DNA of 8,528 nucleotides from Methanosaeta sp. NSP1 (GCA_002256595.1 NOLC01000054.1:1-8528), one strand, 5' to 3'. Counted from the first letter of the stretch, positions 1 to 6,339 are shown. Notes: generated from the sequence alone by a model not told the origin. A program made the numbers and translations.

Positions 1-1655
1 GTGTCAAATGGGCTTCCAGGGCAAGAAGAGGAGGCCACCCCGGCTGGCAAAGAAGGCTTCATCTCCTGCCATCGAGCTCGGGCCTTCTCCACCTTATCCT
101 TCACCGGCCTTCTCCGGTCCAGAAGCGCCTCCTCTGCCTTCTCCAGAAGCTGGCGACGAAGCTGGTTCAGGGCCCCCAGAGGAGCGAAGAGATCCCCGCC
201 ATACTCCATCTCTATGTCTCTCACGGCAAAGGCAGTTCCACCGGTCCGGCGAAGCTGCGATTCGATCTGCTGCCGGGTGAGGGGCTGATTCCTGGCCTTC
301 TCCATCAGAAAAGATGCCACAACGCAGATCCTCTCCCCTCCCGGCAGCAGGGCCTGCAGAGCCGGCCTGCCCTCCTGCCAGGTCAGTTGCAGGTCCAGGG
401 GTATCCCAGCCGGAGAGGAATCGATGATCTGGGCCGCCTTCCTGTCCAGAGCAGTGCTGCCGGTGAGATAGACCCTGGCCCCCGGCCGCACCCTCTCCTT
501 CATCTTCAGCCGCAGGAGGCCCTCTCTCGTCTCCGCCCTCTGAACCACCAGCCCCACCTCCTGGCCCGGCGACTGGAAGACCAGTCCGTCCCCCCTCTCC
601 GGAACCAGGGCTCCGGAGAGCCTCACCGCCGCCTCGCTCTTCCCGGCGTCAAAGGAGCTCACGCTGCCTATGACAACCCCCCGGTTGTCCGACATTTCCC
701 GGCCCGTGACATCGCTTTCACCCAACAGATGGCCCCTGGTGAAGCTGCGGTTGAATGCCAGGGCCAGTTCCATCTCATCCTCCTGGGACGGCGACCAGTC
801 ACCCCTGGCGATGCCATCCAGCGCTTTTCGATAGATGCTGGTCACTATGGCCACATATTCCGGCGACTTCATCCGGCCCTCGACCTTCAAAGACACCACC
901 GGCGAGCGGACGATCTCCTTTAGATGCCGGTAAACGCACAGGTCCCTGGTGGAGAGCAGGAACTTCTCGGGCAGGGGCCGGGCAGACAGGCCAGCCGGCC
1001 TGCCATACCGATCCTTCTGGCCGGAAAGCAGTATGTAGGGCTTGCGGCAGGGCTGGGCGCACATGCCCCGGTTTCCGCTCCGCCCCCCTATGGCTGAAGA
1101 GAGGAGGCACTGCCCGGAATAGGAATAGCATAGAGCGCCATGAACGAATACCTCCAGGCCGACATTCCCGGGCCCGCCCTCCCGGGCCATCTCTTTTATC
1201 TGCTCCAGGCCCACCTCCCTGGCCAGGACCGCCCTGGAAAAGCCCGCCTCCCCGGCCCATTTAACCCCCTGGGAATTATGGATGGTCATCTGGGTGGAGG
1301 CATGCCTCTCCAGCTCCGGGACAATGCTTCTGGCCAGAAGAGCCGCTCCCAGGTCCTGCAAAAGCACAGCATCTGCGCCCATCTCATAGAGCCTGACCAG
1401 ATATTCGGCCAGGTCAGGGATTTCATCCTCCCGGATCAGGGTGTTGACTGTCACATAGACCTTTACCCCTCGCAGATGGGCATAGTCCACCGCCCGGGCC
1501 AGATCCGGCAGATCGAAGTTGGAGGCGAACTTTCTGGCCCCAAATCTCCTGCCGCCGAGGTAAACCGCATCTGCTCCTGCGGCCACGGCAGCTTTCAGCC
1601 CCTGCTCCGAGCCGGCGGGGGCGAGCAGCTCAGGAAGTCTGGCTGATGGCGGCAA
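1..1655 (-). CDS. U32-family protein (RlhA/collagenase-like peptidase family), 3' end outside window
   Basis: The frame is open for 551 codons and leaves the window at position 1, so the C-terminus is missing. The N-terminus has the U32 opening (PELLAPAGS, then AAGADAVYLGG at about residues 26-36). The family signature follows at about 168-187 (EVFVHGALC, then SGQCLLS), and then NRGMCAQPCR at 196-204. C176, C183, C199 (or C203) and C240 are spaced much like the Fe-S cysteines of UbiU-type U32 proteins. Residues about 420-510 (ARNQPLTRQQ, then the LNQLRRQLLEKAEE stretch) look like the DUF3656 'collagenase' domain, as in E. coli RlhA. Members that have been studied act in RNA or ubiquinone hydroxylation rather than proteolysis, so an rRNA/tRNA hydroxylation role is inferred. 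The chosen start is TTG at 1655, preceded by GGTGA with 6 nt spacing; an in-frame TGA lies just upstream, so no earlier start is likely. It overlaps the upstream nucleotidase gene by 26 nt, which suggests translational coupling. Confidence 0.9.
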   Translation of the reverse strand, partial: MPPSARLPELLAPAGSEQGLKAAVAAGADAVYLGGRRFGARKFASNFDLPDLARAVDYAHLRGVKVYVTVNTLIREDEIPDLAEYLVRLYEMGADAVLLQDLGAALLARSIVPELERHASTQMTIHNSQGVKWAGEAGFSRAVLAREVGLEQIKEMAREGGPGNVGLEVFVHGALCYSYSGQCLLSSAIGGRSGNRGMCAQPCRKPYILLSGQKDRYGRPAGLSARPLPEKFLLSTRDLCVYRHLKEIVRSPVVSLKVEGRMKSPEYVAIVTSIYRKALDGIARGDWSPSQEDEMELALAFNRSFTRGHLLGESDVTGREMSDNRGVVIGSVSSFDAGKSEAAVRLSGALVPERGDGLVFQSPGQEVGLVVQRAETREGLLRLKMKERVRPGARVYLTGSTALDRKAAQIIDSSPAGIPLDLQLTWQEGRPALQALLPGGERICVVASFLMEKARNQPLTRQQIESQLRRTGGTAFAVRDIEMEYGGDLFAPLGALNQLRRQLLEKAEEALLDRRRPVKDKVEKARARWQEMKPSLPAGVASSSCPGSPFD

Positions 1656-2199
1656 TGGACTTCACCACGCTTCTCCATTCCGGGCAGAAGAAAACCCGGT
1701 CGGAATAGTCTCTGATGTCCGTATCGTTCAGGCTCCAGGGATGCAAAAATAGGATACCCTGCCGCTCGGGATCGCTTTTCACAAACTCCACTATATTCAA
1801 ATCCAGGTCATCGATGAGCACATCACAGGGGATATTGTGCTTTGTACCGGTTCGTGCATGGTGGTACTGGGTCAGGCAGGGAAAGTGCGCCTTCAGCCAT
1901 CTTCTGGTGGCCTCTTCGGTATGAGGCCTCCTGGCCGTGACAACCAAAAGCTCATGCTCACGCCTGGAAAGCTGTCTTACTGCCTCTCTGGCCCCTTCGA
2001 TCACCGGCACCCTTATCACATAATCCGGATCGGAGAGCAGCCGGGAGATCTCGGTCCAGATCTCTATTCCGTCAAAGGACCAGTGGGCGCGGTTGATATC
2101 GCTCTTGCTGTAGCTGCGCCCGTAATCCTTCTCAATCTCCTTGAGGACGGCAGCGACCTGGTCTGCCAGAACTCCATCAATATCAACTCCGATCTTCAA
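1630..2199 (-). CDS. HAD-superfamily 5'(3')-deoxyribonucleotidase-like protein (NT5C type)
   Basis: A 189-residue cytosolic protein. HAD motif I is DIDGVLAD, with nucleophile D6 and acid/base D8. Motif II is the VVTAR block with T88, K120 is a candidate motif III lysine, and motif IV is LIDD at 128-131 (D130, D131). A small helical cap lies between motifs I and II. Size and motif style fit the NT5C family, which removes phosphate from deoxynucleotides; many archaeal members are uncharacterised, so the substrate is a guess. The start is TTG at 2199: the in-frame codons upstream are GCG and then TAG, so no earlier start is possible, and the nucleotide-binding motif begins only five residues in. 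A GGAG core lies 9 nt upstream. The gene follows the SDH protease gene after 137 nt and overlaps the U32 gene by 26 nt. Confidence 0.85.
   Translation of the reverse strand: MKIGVDIDGVLADQVAAVLKEIEKDYGRSYSKSDINRAHWSFDGIEIWTEISRLLSDPDYVIRVPVIEGAREAVRQLSRREHELLVVTARRPHTEEATRRWLKAHFPCLTQYHHARTGTKHNIPCDVLIDDLDLNIVEFVKSDPERQGILFLHPWSLNDTDIRDYSDRVFFCPEWRSVVKSIAAISQTS
1662..1666 (-). promoter_or_regulatory. Ribosome-binding site fixing the TTG start of the U32 gene
   Basis: GGTGA on the minus strand lies 6 nt before the TTG at 1655 and inside the 3' end of the upstream nucleotidase gene. It matches part of the archaeal anti-Shine-Dalgarno complement GGAGGTGAT. No ATG or GTG exists between the upstream in-frame stop and the conserved PELLAPAGS block, so the site decides the start. 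Confidence 0.6.
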
Positions 2200-2208
2200 C
2201 GCCTATGT

Positions 2209-2214
2209 CTCCCC
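2209..2214 (-). promoter_or_regulatory. Ribosome-binding site of the nucleotidase gene (TTG start)
   Basis: GGGGAG on the minus strand, with the GGAG core 9 nt upstream of the TTG codon. It supports the unusual start; the in-frame TAG at 2203-2205 excludes a longer protein. Confidence 0.5.
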
Positions 2215-2265
2215 AAAGAGCATCTTTAGATTGTCTTCTCCTGAGAAGAAAGAATAGCCTGGCAT

Positions 2266-2274
2266 GATAAAGCT
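2266..2274 (-). promoter_or_regulatory. Possible TATA box for the nucleotidase-U32 pair
   Basis: The minus strand reads AGCTTTATC behind a purine-rich GGAAA stretch resembling a BRE. A start of transcription about 25 nt downstream (near 2242) would give a leader of roughly 40 nt that contains the GGGGAG site. The match to the archaeal TATA consensus is only moderate, and readthrough from the protease gene is an alternative. Confidence 0.3.
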
Positions 2275-2336
2275 TTTCCGCATACAGGGAGCGACAAGCA
2301 GGCTTGAATCTGCAAGCAGCAGGGCGCAGTCTGCCC

Positions 2337-3218
2337 CTAATGCTTCATCAGGGGCACATATTCCACACCGGGGCGGCTTCTTCCCGCCTCCATGCGATAA
2401 AGATCCATGAGAGCATAGACCTCTTCCGGGACGGCCGTCTCTACGCAGTCTCCCAGAAGAGACCGGGCCTGCTCGGCCATGAAAGGATGATCATGGGTGT
2501 ACTTGCCGGATACGAACTCATCGATGATGGCCTCCAGCTTCTCCCCGCCGCACTTGCCCTCCAGTATATTCTTTAAGAGAGCTCTCATCTGCTCCATGGC
2601 CTTTCTGGCCTCTTCGGCGTAGATCAGGGTCTTATCATCTATCTCATCGATCTTCTTCTTGGATACGACCTGGAGCAGAGATGTTGCCGGATAGCTGCCC
2701 TGTGCATCCCCGAGCTGTGGGTCAACCGGACCCAGGGCAGCGTGCGGATCCATGATTATGCTGTCGGCGGCAAAAGCGATGAGTGTCCCGCCGCTCATGG
2801 CATAATGGGGGACGATAACCGTCTTTTTGGACGGATGGGCTTTTAAGGCCATGGCGATCTGGGTGGCGGCCAGGGCCAGACCGCCTGGGGTGTGGAGGAT
2901 GATGTCTATAGGAATATCCTTCTGAGCGCCGCGAATAGCCCTTAATACCCTCTCGCTATCATCGATATCGATATACCGGGCCAGTGGAATTCCCAGAAAG
3001 CTGATGGTCTCCTGGCGGTGGATAAGGGTGATGACCTGAGTGCCCCTGGATTTTCCCAGCTTGGCCAGAACGCTTTTTCTGGCCGTCTGCAGGTAATACC
3101 TCTGCACCATGGGCACCAGAAAGAGAAATATGAATAGGAGAAACCAGAGATTATTGATCAATGCGCTGGCAGCACCTCCCCCAACCTGGGCCAAGAGCGG
3201 ATCCATCATCTGGCTCAT
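2337..3218 (-). CDS. Membrane-anchored SDH-type serine protease (ClpP/crotonase fold)
   Basis: 293 residues. One N-terminal membrane segment spans about 21-38 (INNLWFLLFIFLFLVPMV), followed by a positively charged stretch, so the body is probably cytoplasmic-facing. The catalytic domain carries the family's HTPGG loop (109-113) and AMSGGT (140-145), with S142 the probable nucleophile, then DPHAALGPVDPQL (157-169). A helical C-terminal part includes THDHP (241-245). This order fits the serine dehydrogenase proteinase family (PF01972), relatives of SppA and ClpP that cut membrane or exported proteins; the substrate is unknown. The ATG at 3218 has no ribosome-binding site, but a strong TATA box lies 22-32 nt upstream, which points to a leaderless transcript. 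It sits divergently from a small secreted-protein gene and upstream of the nucleotidase and U32 genes. ATG codons at residues 4 and 5 are possible alternative starts. Confidence 0.9.
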   Translation of the reverse strand: MSQMMDPLLAQVGGGAASALINNLWFLLFIFLFLVPMVQRYYLQTARKSVLAKLGKSRGTQVITLIHRQETISFLGIPLARYIDIDDSERVLRAIRGAQKDIPIDIILHTPGGLALAATQIAMALKAHPSKKTVIVPHYAMSGGTLIAFAADSIIMDPHAALGPVDPQLGDAQGSYPATSLLQVVSKKKIDEIDDKTLIYAEEARKAMEQMRALLKNILEGKCGGEKLEAIIDEFVSGKYTHDHPFMAEQARSLLGDCVETAVPEEVYALMDLYRMEAGRSRPGVEYVPLMKH

Positions 3219-3239
3219 AAGATTGTCTAGGCCGGATTC

Positions 3240-3250
3240 GTATATTTATC
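3240..3250 (-). promoter_or_regulatory. TATA box of the SDH protease gene (leaderless promoter)
   Basis: The minus strand reads GATAAATATAC, a strong archaeal TATA match. Its centre is about 27 nt from the A of the ATG at 3218, so transcription should begin at or next to the start codon. This explains the absence of a ribosome-binding site. Confidence 0.65.
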
Positions 3251-3274
3251 TTGCGGAAATTCCCTAATTCAGGC

Positions 3275-3286
3275 AATATATATTAA
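3275..3286 (+). promoter_or_regulatory. TATA box of the small secreted-protein gene
   Basis: AATATATATTAA on the plus strand. Transcription would be expected to start near 3305-3310, giving a leader of roughly 35 nt that contains the GGAGGT site. That places the ATG at 3288 upstream of the transcript and argues for the TTG start at 3342. The element is close to palindromic and lies about 25 bp from the divergent protease TATA box. Confidence 0.5.
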
Positions 3287-3328
3287 TATGATAGGGTATG
3301 AATTAGACCTCTTGAATGGCAACATCCT

Positions 3329-3334
3329 GGAGGT
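3329..3334 (+). promoter_or_regulatory. Ribosome-binding site deciding the TTG start of the secreted protein
   Basis: GGAGGT followed by 7 nt and then TTG at 3342. Translation from there gives a compact signal peptide with one Arg before the hydrophobic core. The longer reading from ATG 3288 would put an acidic 18-residue extension before it. Confidence 0.65.
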
Positions 3335-3341
3335 TTTGATT

Positions 3342-3950
3342 TTGAATATCAGGAATCTCAATTTTTTAGCTATGATTCTTTTTGCTTTATTGGCATCCTT
3401 TTCCTGGCCTGCAGAAGGGCAATTTCCCAGCATGACCGATCTCACGGTTGCGAGCGTAAAAGAGGAATATGGCAAATGGATGGTTGAATTCAACTGGTCG
3501 GATATGGATGAGTATGACAGAAGCGTAGCTCATGGCGACAGCACTTCTGGAAGGACGGCCATACATACTGATGCTTTGAGCCTGGCCTCATCCTCCGACA
3601 GGTCGAAAGCAATAAAGGTCTCAGTGATCACATACTCCCAGAGCGATCCGTCTCACGTCAATGCAAGCAGCATGGCCGCCCTGGCCAACAGTACCCTGGC
3701 CAAATCAGGTGTCTGCCAGGATATCAGCATAACCGATAGGCTTATAGAAGATAGGAAGGGCGTATCTGCCAGCGGCTACAAGTGCCCCACAGGAGAGATG
3801 GTCTATGTTGCAGTATATCCGGTGCTGTATCACCTGGACCGGCCGGGGGGCGTTCTGGCCTCCGATGCCATGGGATTGATCCTATCTACATATGATCCAG
3901 AGGTCACAGAGCGATTCCTCAATTCAGTTAAAATTATTCAAATAAAATAA
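3342..3950 (+). CDS. Small secreted protein of unknown family
   Basis: 202 residues from the TTG start. A signal peptide occupies about residues 1-25: R4, a hydrophobic core (FLAMILFALLASF) and a small-residue exit (WPAEG). The mature part is about 177 residues. It has no second membrane segment and just two cysteines (C125, C148), which could form a disulfide. The C-terminal half alternates strands and ends in a helix plus strand (VTERFLNSVKIIQI), a layout reminiscent of PsbP/Mog1-like exported proteins, but this is only a pattern impression. I do not recognise the family. An open frame extends up to ATG 3288, but the TATA box and GGAGGT site favour TTG 3342. It is divergent from the membrane protease gene and convergent with sec61-beta, with 13 nt between the stops. 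Confidence 0.75.
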   Translation: MNIRNLNFLAMILFALLASFSWPAEGQFPSMTDLTVASVKEEYGKWMVEFNWSDMDEYDRSVAHGDSTSGRTAIHTDALSLASSSDRSKAIKVSVITYSQSDPSHVNASSMAALANSTLAKSGVCQDISITDRLIEDRKGVSASGYKCPTGEMVYVAVYPVLYHLDRPGGVLASDAMGLILSTYDPEVTERFLNSVKIIQIK

Positions 3951-3987
3951 AAGTTGCAATCGCCTAAGGCCAGAAACCGAAGGCGAT
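3936..3987 (-). terminator. Hairpin plus U-tract terminator behind sec61-beta
   Basis: The arms at 3959-3965 (ATCGCCT) and 3981-3987 (AGGCGAT) are perfect 7-bp complements with a 15-nt loop. The hairpin includes the last codons and the stop of sec61-beta. On the minus strand it is followed by a T-rich tract (CTTTTATTTTATTTG, to about 3938), the usual archaeal termination signal. The same A-rich plus-strand bases encode the C-terminus of the convergent secreted protein. Confidence 0.55.
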
Positions 3988-4137
3988 ATTCAATCCCATA
4001 ACCACTAAGCCAGCTCCGACGCAGGCTCCCAGCACCAGTTTAGGGTCGAGCTTTATTGCCGTGTCGTCAGCCTCAAAGTACCTCATAAGGCCTGCCGACG
4101 ATTGAAGGCCACTGCCTTCGTTCTTTTTCTTTGCCAT
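3964..4137 (-). CDS. secG: Preprotein translocase subunit Sec61-beta (SecG)
   Basis: A 57-residue protein of typical length for archaeal Sec61-beta. A Lys-rich N-terminus (MAKKKNEGSG) is followed by the family's GLMRYFE block (residues 16-22) and an acidic stretch. One C-terminal membrane helix spans about residues 34-54, with a very short tail (FGFWP). It is the small tail-anchored subunit that packs beside SecY in the translocon. The start is ATG at 4137, with GGTGAT 5 nt upstream. It lies 67 nt downstream of the NosD-like gene on the same strand and may be read with it. The only promoter-like match in the gap is a weak ATACTTAA at 4164-4173, which would place the transcript start too close to the ribosome-binding site. 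It ends in a hairpin/U-tract terminator and converges on the small secreted-protein gene. Confidence 0.92.
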   Translation of the reverse strand: MAKKKNEGSGLQSSAGLMRYFEADDTAIKLDPKLVLGACVGAGLVVMGLNIAFGFWP

Positions 4138-4142
4138 GCTCC

Positions 4143-4148
4143 ATCACC
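4143..4148 (-). promoter_or_regulatory. Ribosome-binding site of sec61-beta
   Basis: GGTGAT on the minus strand, 5 nt before the ATG. It is an exact hexamer of the anti-Shine-Dalgarno complement in methanogens, so this gene is translated from a leadered transcript, unlike its upstream neighbour. Confidence 0.6.
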
Positions 4149-4204
4149 TTAATTCTTCATCATCTTAAGTATTGCGATCATCTTGCCCTGCAATGATGAG
4201 GGAT

Positions 4205-6223
4205 CTAGCCGCTTATGGCCTGGGGCAAGCCGGCGCCCTCAAGGCGCCAGCCGCTTTCATCCTGGAAGGGATAGCGATCCATCATATCTCCACCCTTGAT
4301 CATCCTGGGCCAGCTCTGGCTGGGATTTCCTTTGGCCACGTGATCATCCCAGTAGTTGCCTCCGGTGATATTGCCCTGATCCCAGCTATTCTGTCCCTGC
4401 CAGTCCTGTGAATGCTCGCTGCTATCCCAAAAGTTATTGTGGAATATGCTGTTTCCCGACGATTGCAGCGCCTGCAGGCCTATAGAGCTGTTGCTTATAT
4501 TATTCTGATAGATCTGGTTTTCGTTGGACAGGTTCAGCCATATTCCCGAGGCGGCATTGCCGTGCAGAACATTGTCGCGAATAACGTTCTGGCTGCATGA
4601 CAAAAGTGAGATGCCGTTCTGGCCGTTTCTGGAGGCATTATTCCCTGCGATCTCATTGGAATCGGAGTCATAGAGGAACATGCCGCTGAATTCGTTTTTA
4701 GTCATCTGGTTTCCAGATATCATGTTGCCATCAGAGGATATCAAGCGCATGCCATAGCAGGAGGAGATGTTATTTCCCATTATACTGCTATTCCTGGTGC
4801 TGTAGAGGAAGAGGGCATCTATGGTTATGGTGGAGTTTTGGACTGTGAGGTTATCGCAGTATGCCAGAGTCATATGAGCCATATCCCTGCCATCTATCAG
4901 CTCCCCGGAACGGTTGAAGAGATACACCAGGGGATTGGAGTCAGCAACATTGGACTGGTCTATGGAATTGTCAAATGCCTCTCGGCTGGAAGCCTCCACA
5001 TAAAGGCACCAGCTTACATTTTCAAATACATTCTGCGATAGACGGTTGGCAGAAGCCTCGAGAAGGATTATGCCCTTTTCGCTATCGGAGATCCTATTCC
5101 CGATGACCGAATTGTCGCTTGAGGCCGTGACCAGCATTGCTGTGTCGGTTATTTCTGCAATCTGGTTTTCTGAGATATTGTCTTTCATGCATCCAACCAG
5201 CTCAATTCCCGTAGTGCTGCCCTCTATTTTATTCTGATAGATGGAGCTATGGCTTAAGTTCTCTATTCGAAAAGCATAATCCGCTCCAAGGATGCTGTTG
5301 TTGGCTATATCGTCTCCCAGGGAGTCTTTGATGATCATAGCATTCTGGCTGCCGGCAATAACATTATCCCGGAGCCTATTCTCCTTGCATGCAGAGATCC
5401 CCAGGCCTATGTTTCCGCCATCGATCTCATTCTTCTGCAGCTCAATTTGGCTGGAATTGACCAAAGTTATGCCGTTGGTCGCGGCTGAGACGGGATTTCG
5501 GATATGCACCAGATTCTGGCTTAGGCTGACTGCACTGCTGTTTTGGAGCAGTATGCCGAAATACTCTGACTCGACTTCATTGTCCTTTACCTGGCAGACC
5601 TCTGCATTATCCAGCCAAATGCCCCAATGAGCACCGGCGATCTTATTGCTCATAATCTGATTTCCTGCCGCCTCCCGGATCAGAATGGAGCTGTTGCATC
5701 CGGAAATTTTGTTGTCTTGGATCGAATTATTGCTCGAATCATCCCAGAGGATTATCCCGCCCTGGCAGTTTGTTATGATATTTCCTGACAATGAGTTCTC
5801 ATTAGAGCCGCGAGCCAACAGGGCAGGATTGGAGTTCTCAATGACATTTTCCCGGATGGAATTGCCTTTAGACTCAATATTTATAGCCGGTCCGAGATAG
5901 TTCCTCACAGTGAGCCCCTGCAGAGAGCAGCCGCCTGCGTTTATGGTTACTGCCGTTTCCAGGCTGCCCCCGCCATCCAGGATTATGGGATCGGTCTCTC
6001 CGATAAGAGGGAGCAAGGTAAGGCTATGGTTCAGTATTATCTCCTCACTGTACTGACCGGGCTTTATGTATATTGTATCGCCATCGCTGGCGGCATTGAC
6101 CGCCATTTGGATGGATTCATAATTGGCAAAGCCGCTGTCGTCGACGATATAGGTCCTGGCACCTCCAGAGGTGCAAAGACAGATGAGCAATGCGGTGAAG
6201 ATGATCATCGAGATTCTCTGCAT
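4205..6223 (-). CDS. Secreted NosD-like right-handed beta-helix surface protein
   Basis: 672 residues. A signal peptide spans about 1-22 (MIIFTALLICLC core). The YIVDDSG and IQMAVNAASDGDTIYIKPG segments at 25-56 are the usual N-cap of PbH1/NosD beta-helix proteins. Nineteen N-x-I-x-x-N-x-I-like rungs follow at 22-26 residue steps, from residue 121 to about 412 and again from 478 to 598. Between them, at about 425-463, sits the NosD-type module with PLVYLFNRSG, IDGRDM and YCDNLTVQN. The C-cap has GGNYWDDH (621-628) and DRYPF (649-653). No anchor helix is visible at the C-terminus. About 19 N-x-S/T sequons are consistent with a glycosylated surface protein. Related archaeal proteins are thought to bind polysaccharide or form part of the envelope; copper transfer as in bacterial NosD is not implied. 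The ATG at 6223 has no ribosome-binding site but lies 22-31 nt from a TATA box, so it is probably leaderless. Confidence 0.9.
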   Translation of the reverse strand: MQRISMIIFTALLICLCTSGGARTYIVDDSGFANYESIQMAVNAASDGDTIYIKPGQYSEEIILNHSLTLLPLIGETDPIILDGGGSLETAVTINAGGCSLQGLTVRNYLGPAINIESKGNSIRENVIENSNPALLARGSNENSLSGNIITNCQGGIILWDDSSNNSIQDNKISGCNSSILIREAAGNQIMSNKIAGAHWGIWLDNAEVCQVKDNEVESEYFGILLQNSSAVSLSQNLVHIRNPVSAATNGITLVNSSQIELQKNEIDGGNIGLGISACKENRLRDNVIAGSQNAMIIKDSLGDDIANNSILGADYAFRIENLSHSSIYQNKIEGSTTGIELVGCMKDNISENQIAEITDTAMLVTASSDNSVIGNRISDSEKGIILLEASANRLSQNVFENVSWCLYVEASSREAFDNSIDQSNVADSNPLVYLFNRSGELIDGRDMAHMTLAYCDNLTVQNSTITIDALFLYSTRNSSIMGNNISSCYGMRLISSDGNMISGNQMTKNEFSGMFLYDSDSNEIAGNNASRNGQNGISLLSCSQNVIRDNVLHGNAASGIWLNLSNENQIYQNNISNSSIGLQALQSSGNSIFHNNFWDSSEHSQDWQGQNSWDQGNITGGNYWDDHVAKGNPSQSWPRMIKGGDMMDRYPFQDESGWRLEGAGLPQAISG
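4961..5044 (-). repeat. Degenerate beta-helix rung (residues 393-420) ending the first rung array, protein-level repeat
   Basis: Minus-strand codons for residues 393-420 of the NosD-like protein begin the last N-R-L-x-Q-N-x-F rung before the array is broken for 85 residues by the NosD-type module. The repeat is at protein level; I saw no long near-identical DNA copies. It is listed because it marks the boundary between the two rung arrays. Confidence 0.4.
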
Positions 6224-6244
6224 GGCAGGCTAATCTTCCCGAGG

Positions 6245-6254
6245 CCTTTTATAG
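6245..6254 (-). promoter_or_regulatory. TATA box of the beta-helix gene (leaderless promoter)
   Basis: CTATAAAAGG on the minus strand, centred about 27 nt from the A of the ATG at 6223. Transcription would start at the start codon, in agreement with the missing ribosome-binding site. Confidence 0.6.
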
Positions 6255-6311
6255 TTAATGCAAAATGGCATGGGACACAAAACTGCAAGGGAGACAACTG
6301 CATAAAATTCG

Positions 6312-6339
6312 CGCTCCCAGGCGATATTGAGCCTGAGCG
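6312..6339. repeat. Imperfect inverted repeat in the divergent intergenic region
   Basis: CGCTC-CC-AGGC pairs with GCCT-GAGCG around an 8-nt loop: nine base pairs with a two-base bulge. On the minus strand it is followed by CGAATTTTATG, so it could resemble a weak terminator, but no minus-strand gene upstream of it is supported. An operator or a small-RNA element are other readings. Confidence 0.4.

Noticed and set aside
387..1646. Several long open frames on both strands (387-923, 755-1264, 1140-1646 plus; 799-1260 minus).
   Set aside because: They are overlaps of the GC-rich U32 gene, are Pro/Arg/Gly-rich and have no recognisable motif. The U32 frame explains the whole stretch.
2203..2283. 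A 26-residue frame just before the nucleotidase gene, in the same frame and ending in TAG two codons before its TTG start; considered as a leader peptide or an amber-readthrough N-terminal extension.
   Set aside because: It has no ribosome-binding site, and its start lies upstream of the likely transcript start. TAG is also the normal stop of the protease, sec61-beta and beta-helix genes here, and the HAD motif begins immediately after the TTG, so an extension is not needed.
2961..2972. Perfect 12-bp palindrome ATCGATATCGAT.
   Set aside because: It lies within the protease gene and simply encodes the YIDIDD stretch; nothing around it suggests a binding site.
3288..3341. ATG at 3288 as start of the secreted protein.
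   Set aside because: It sits almost inside the TATA box, has no ribosome-binding site and would place an acidic extension before the signal peptide. TTG 3342 behind GGAGGT fits better.
4838..5900. Plus-strand frames opposite the beta-helix gene (for example 5292-5630).
   Set aside because: They are mirror frames of the repeated Asn/Ile/Ser codons and show no independent start signals or motifs.
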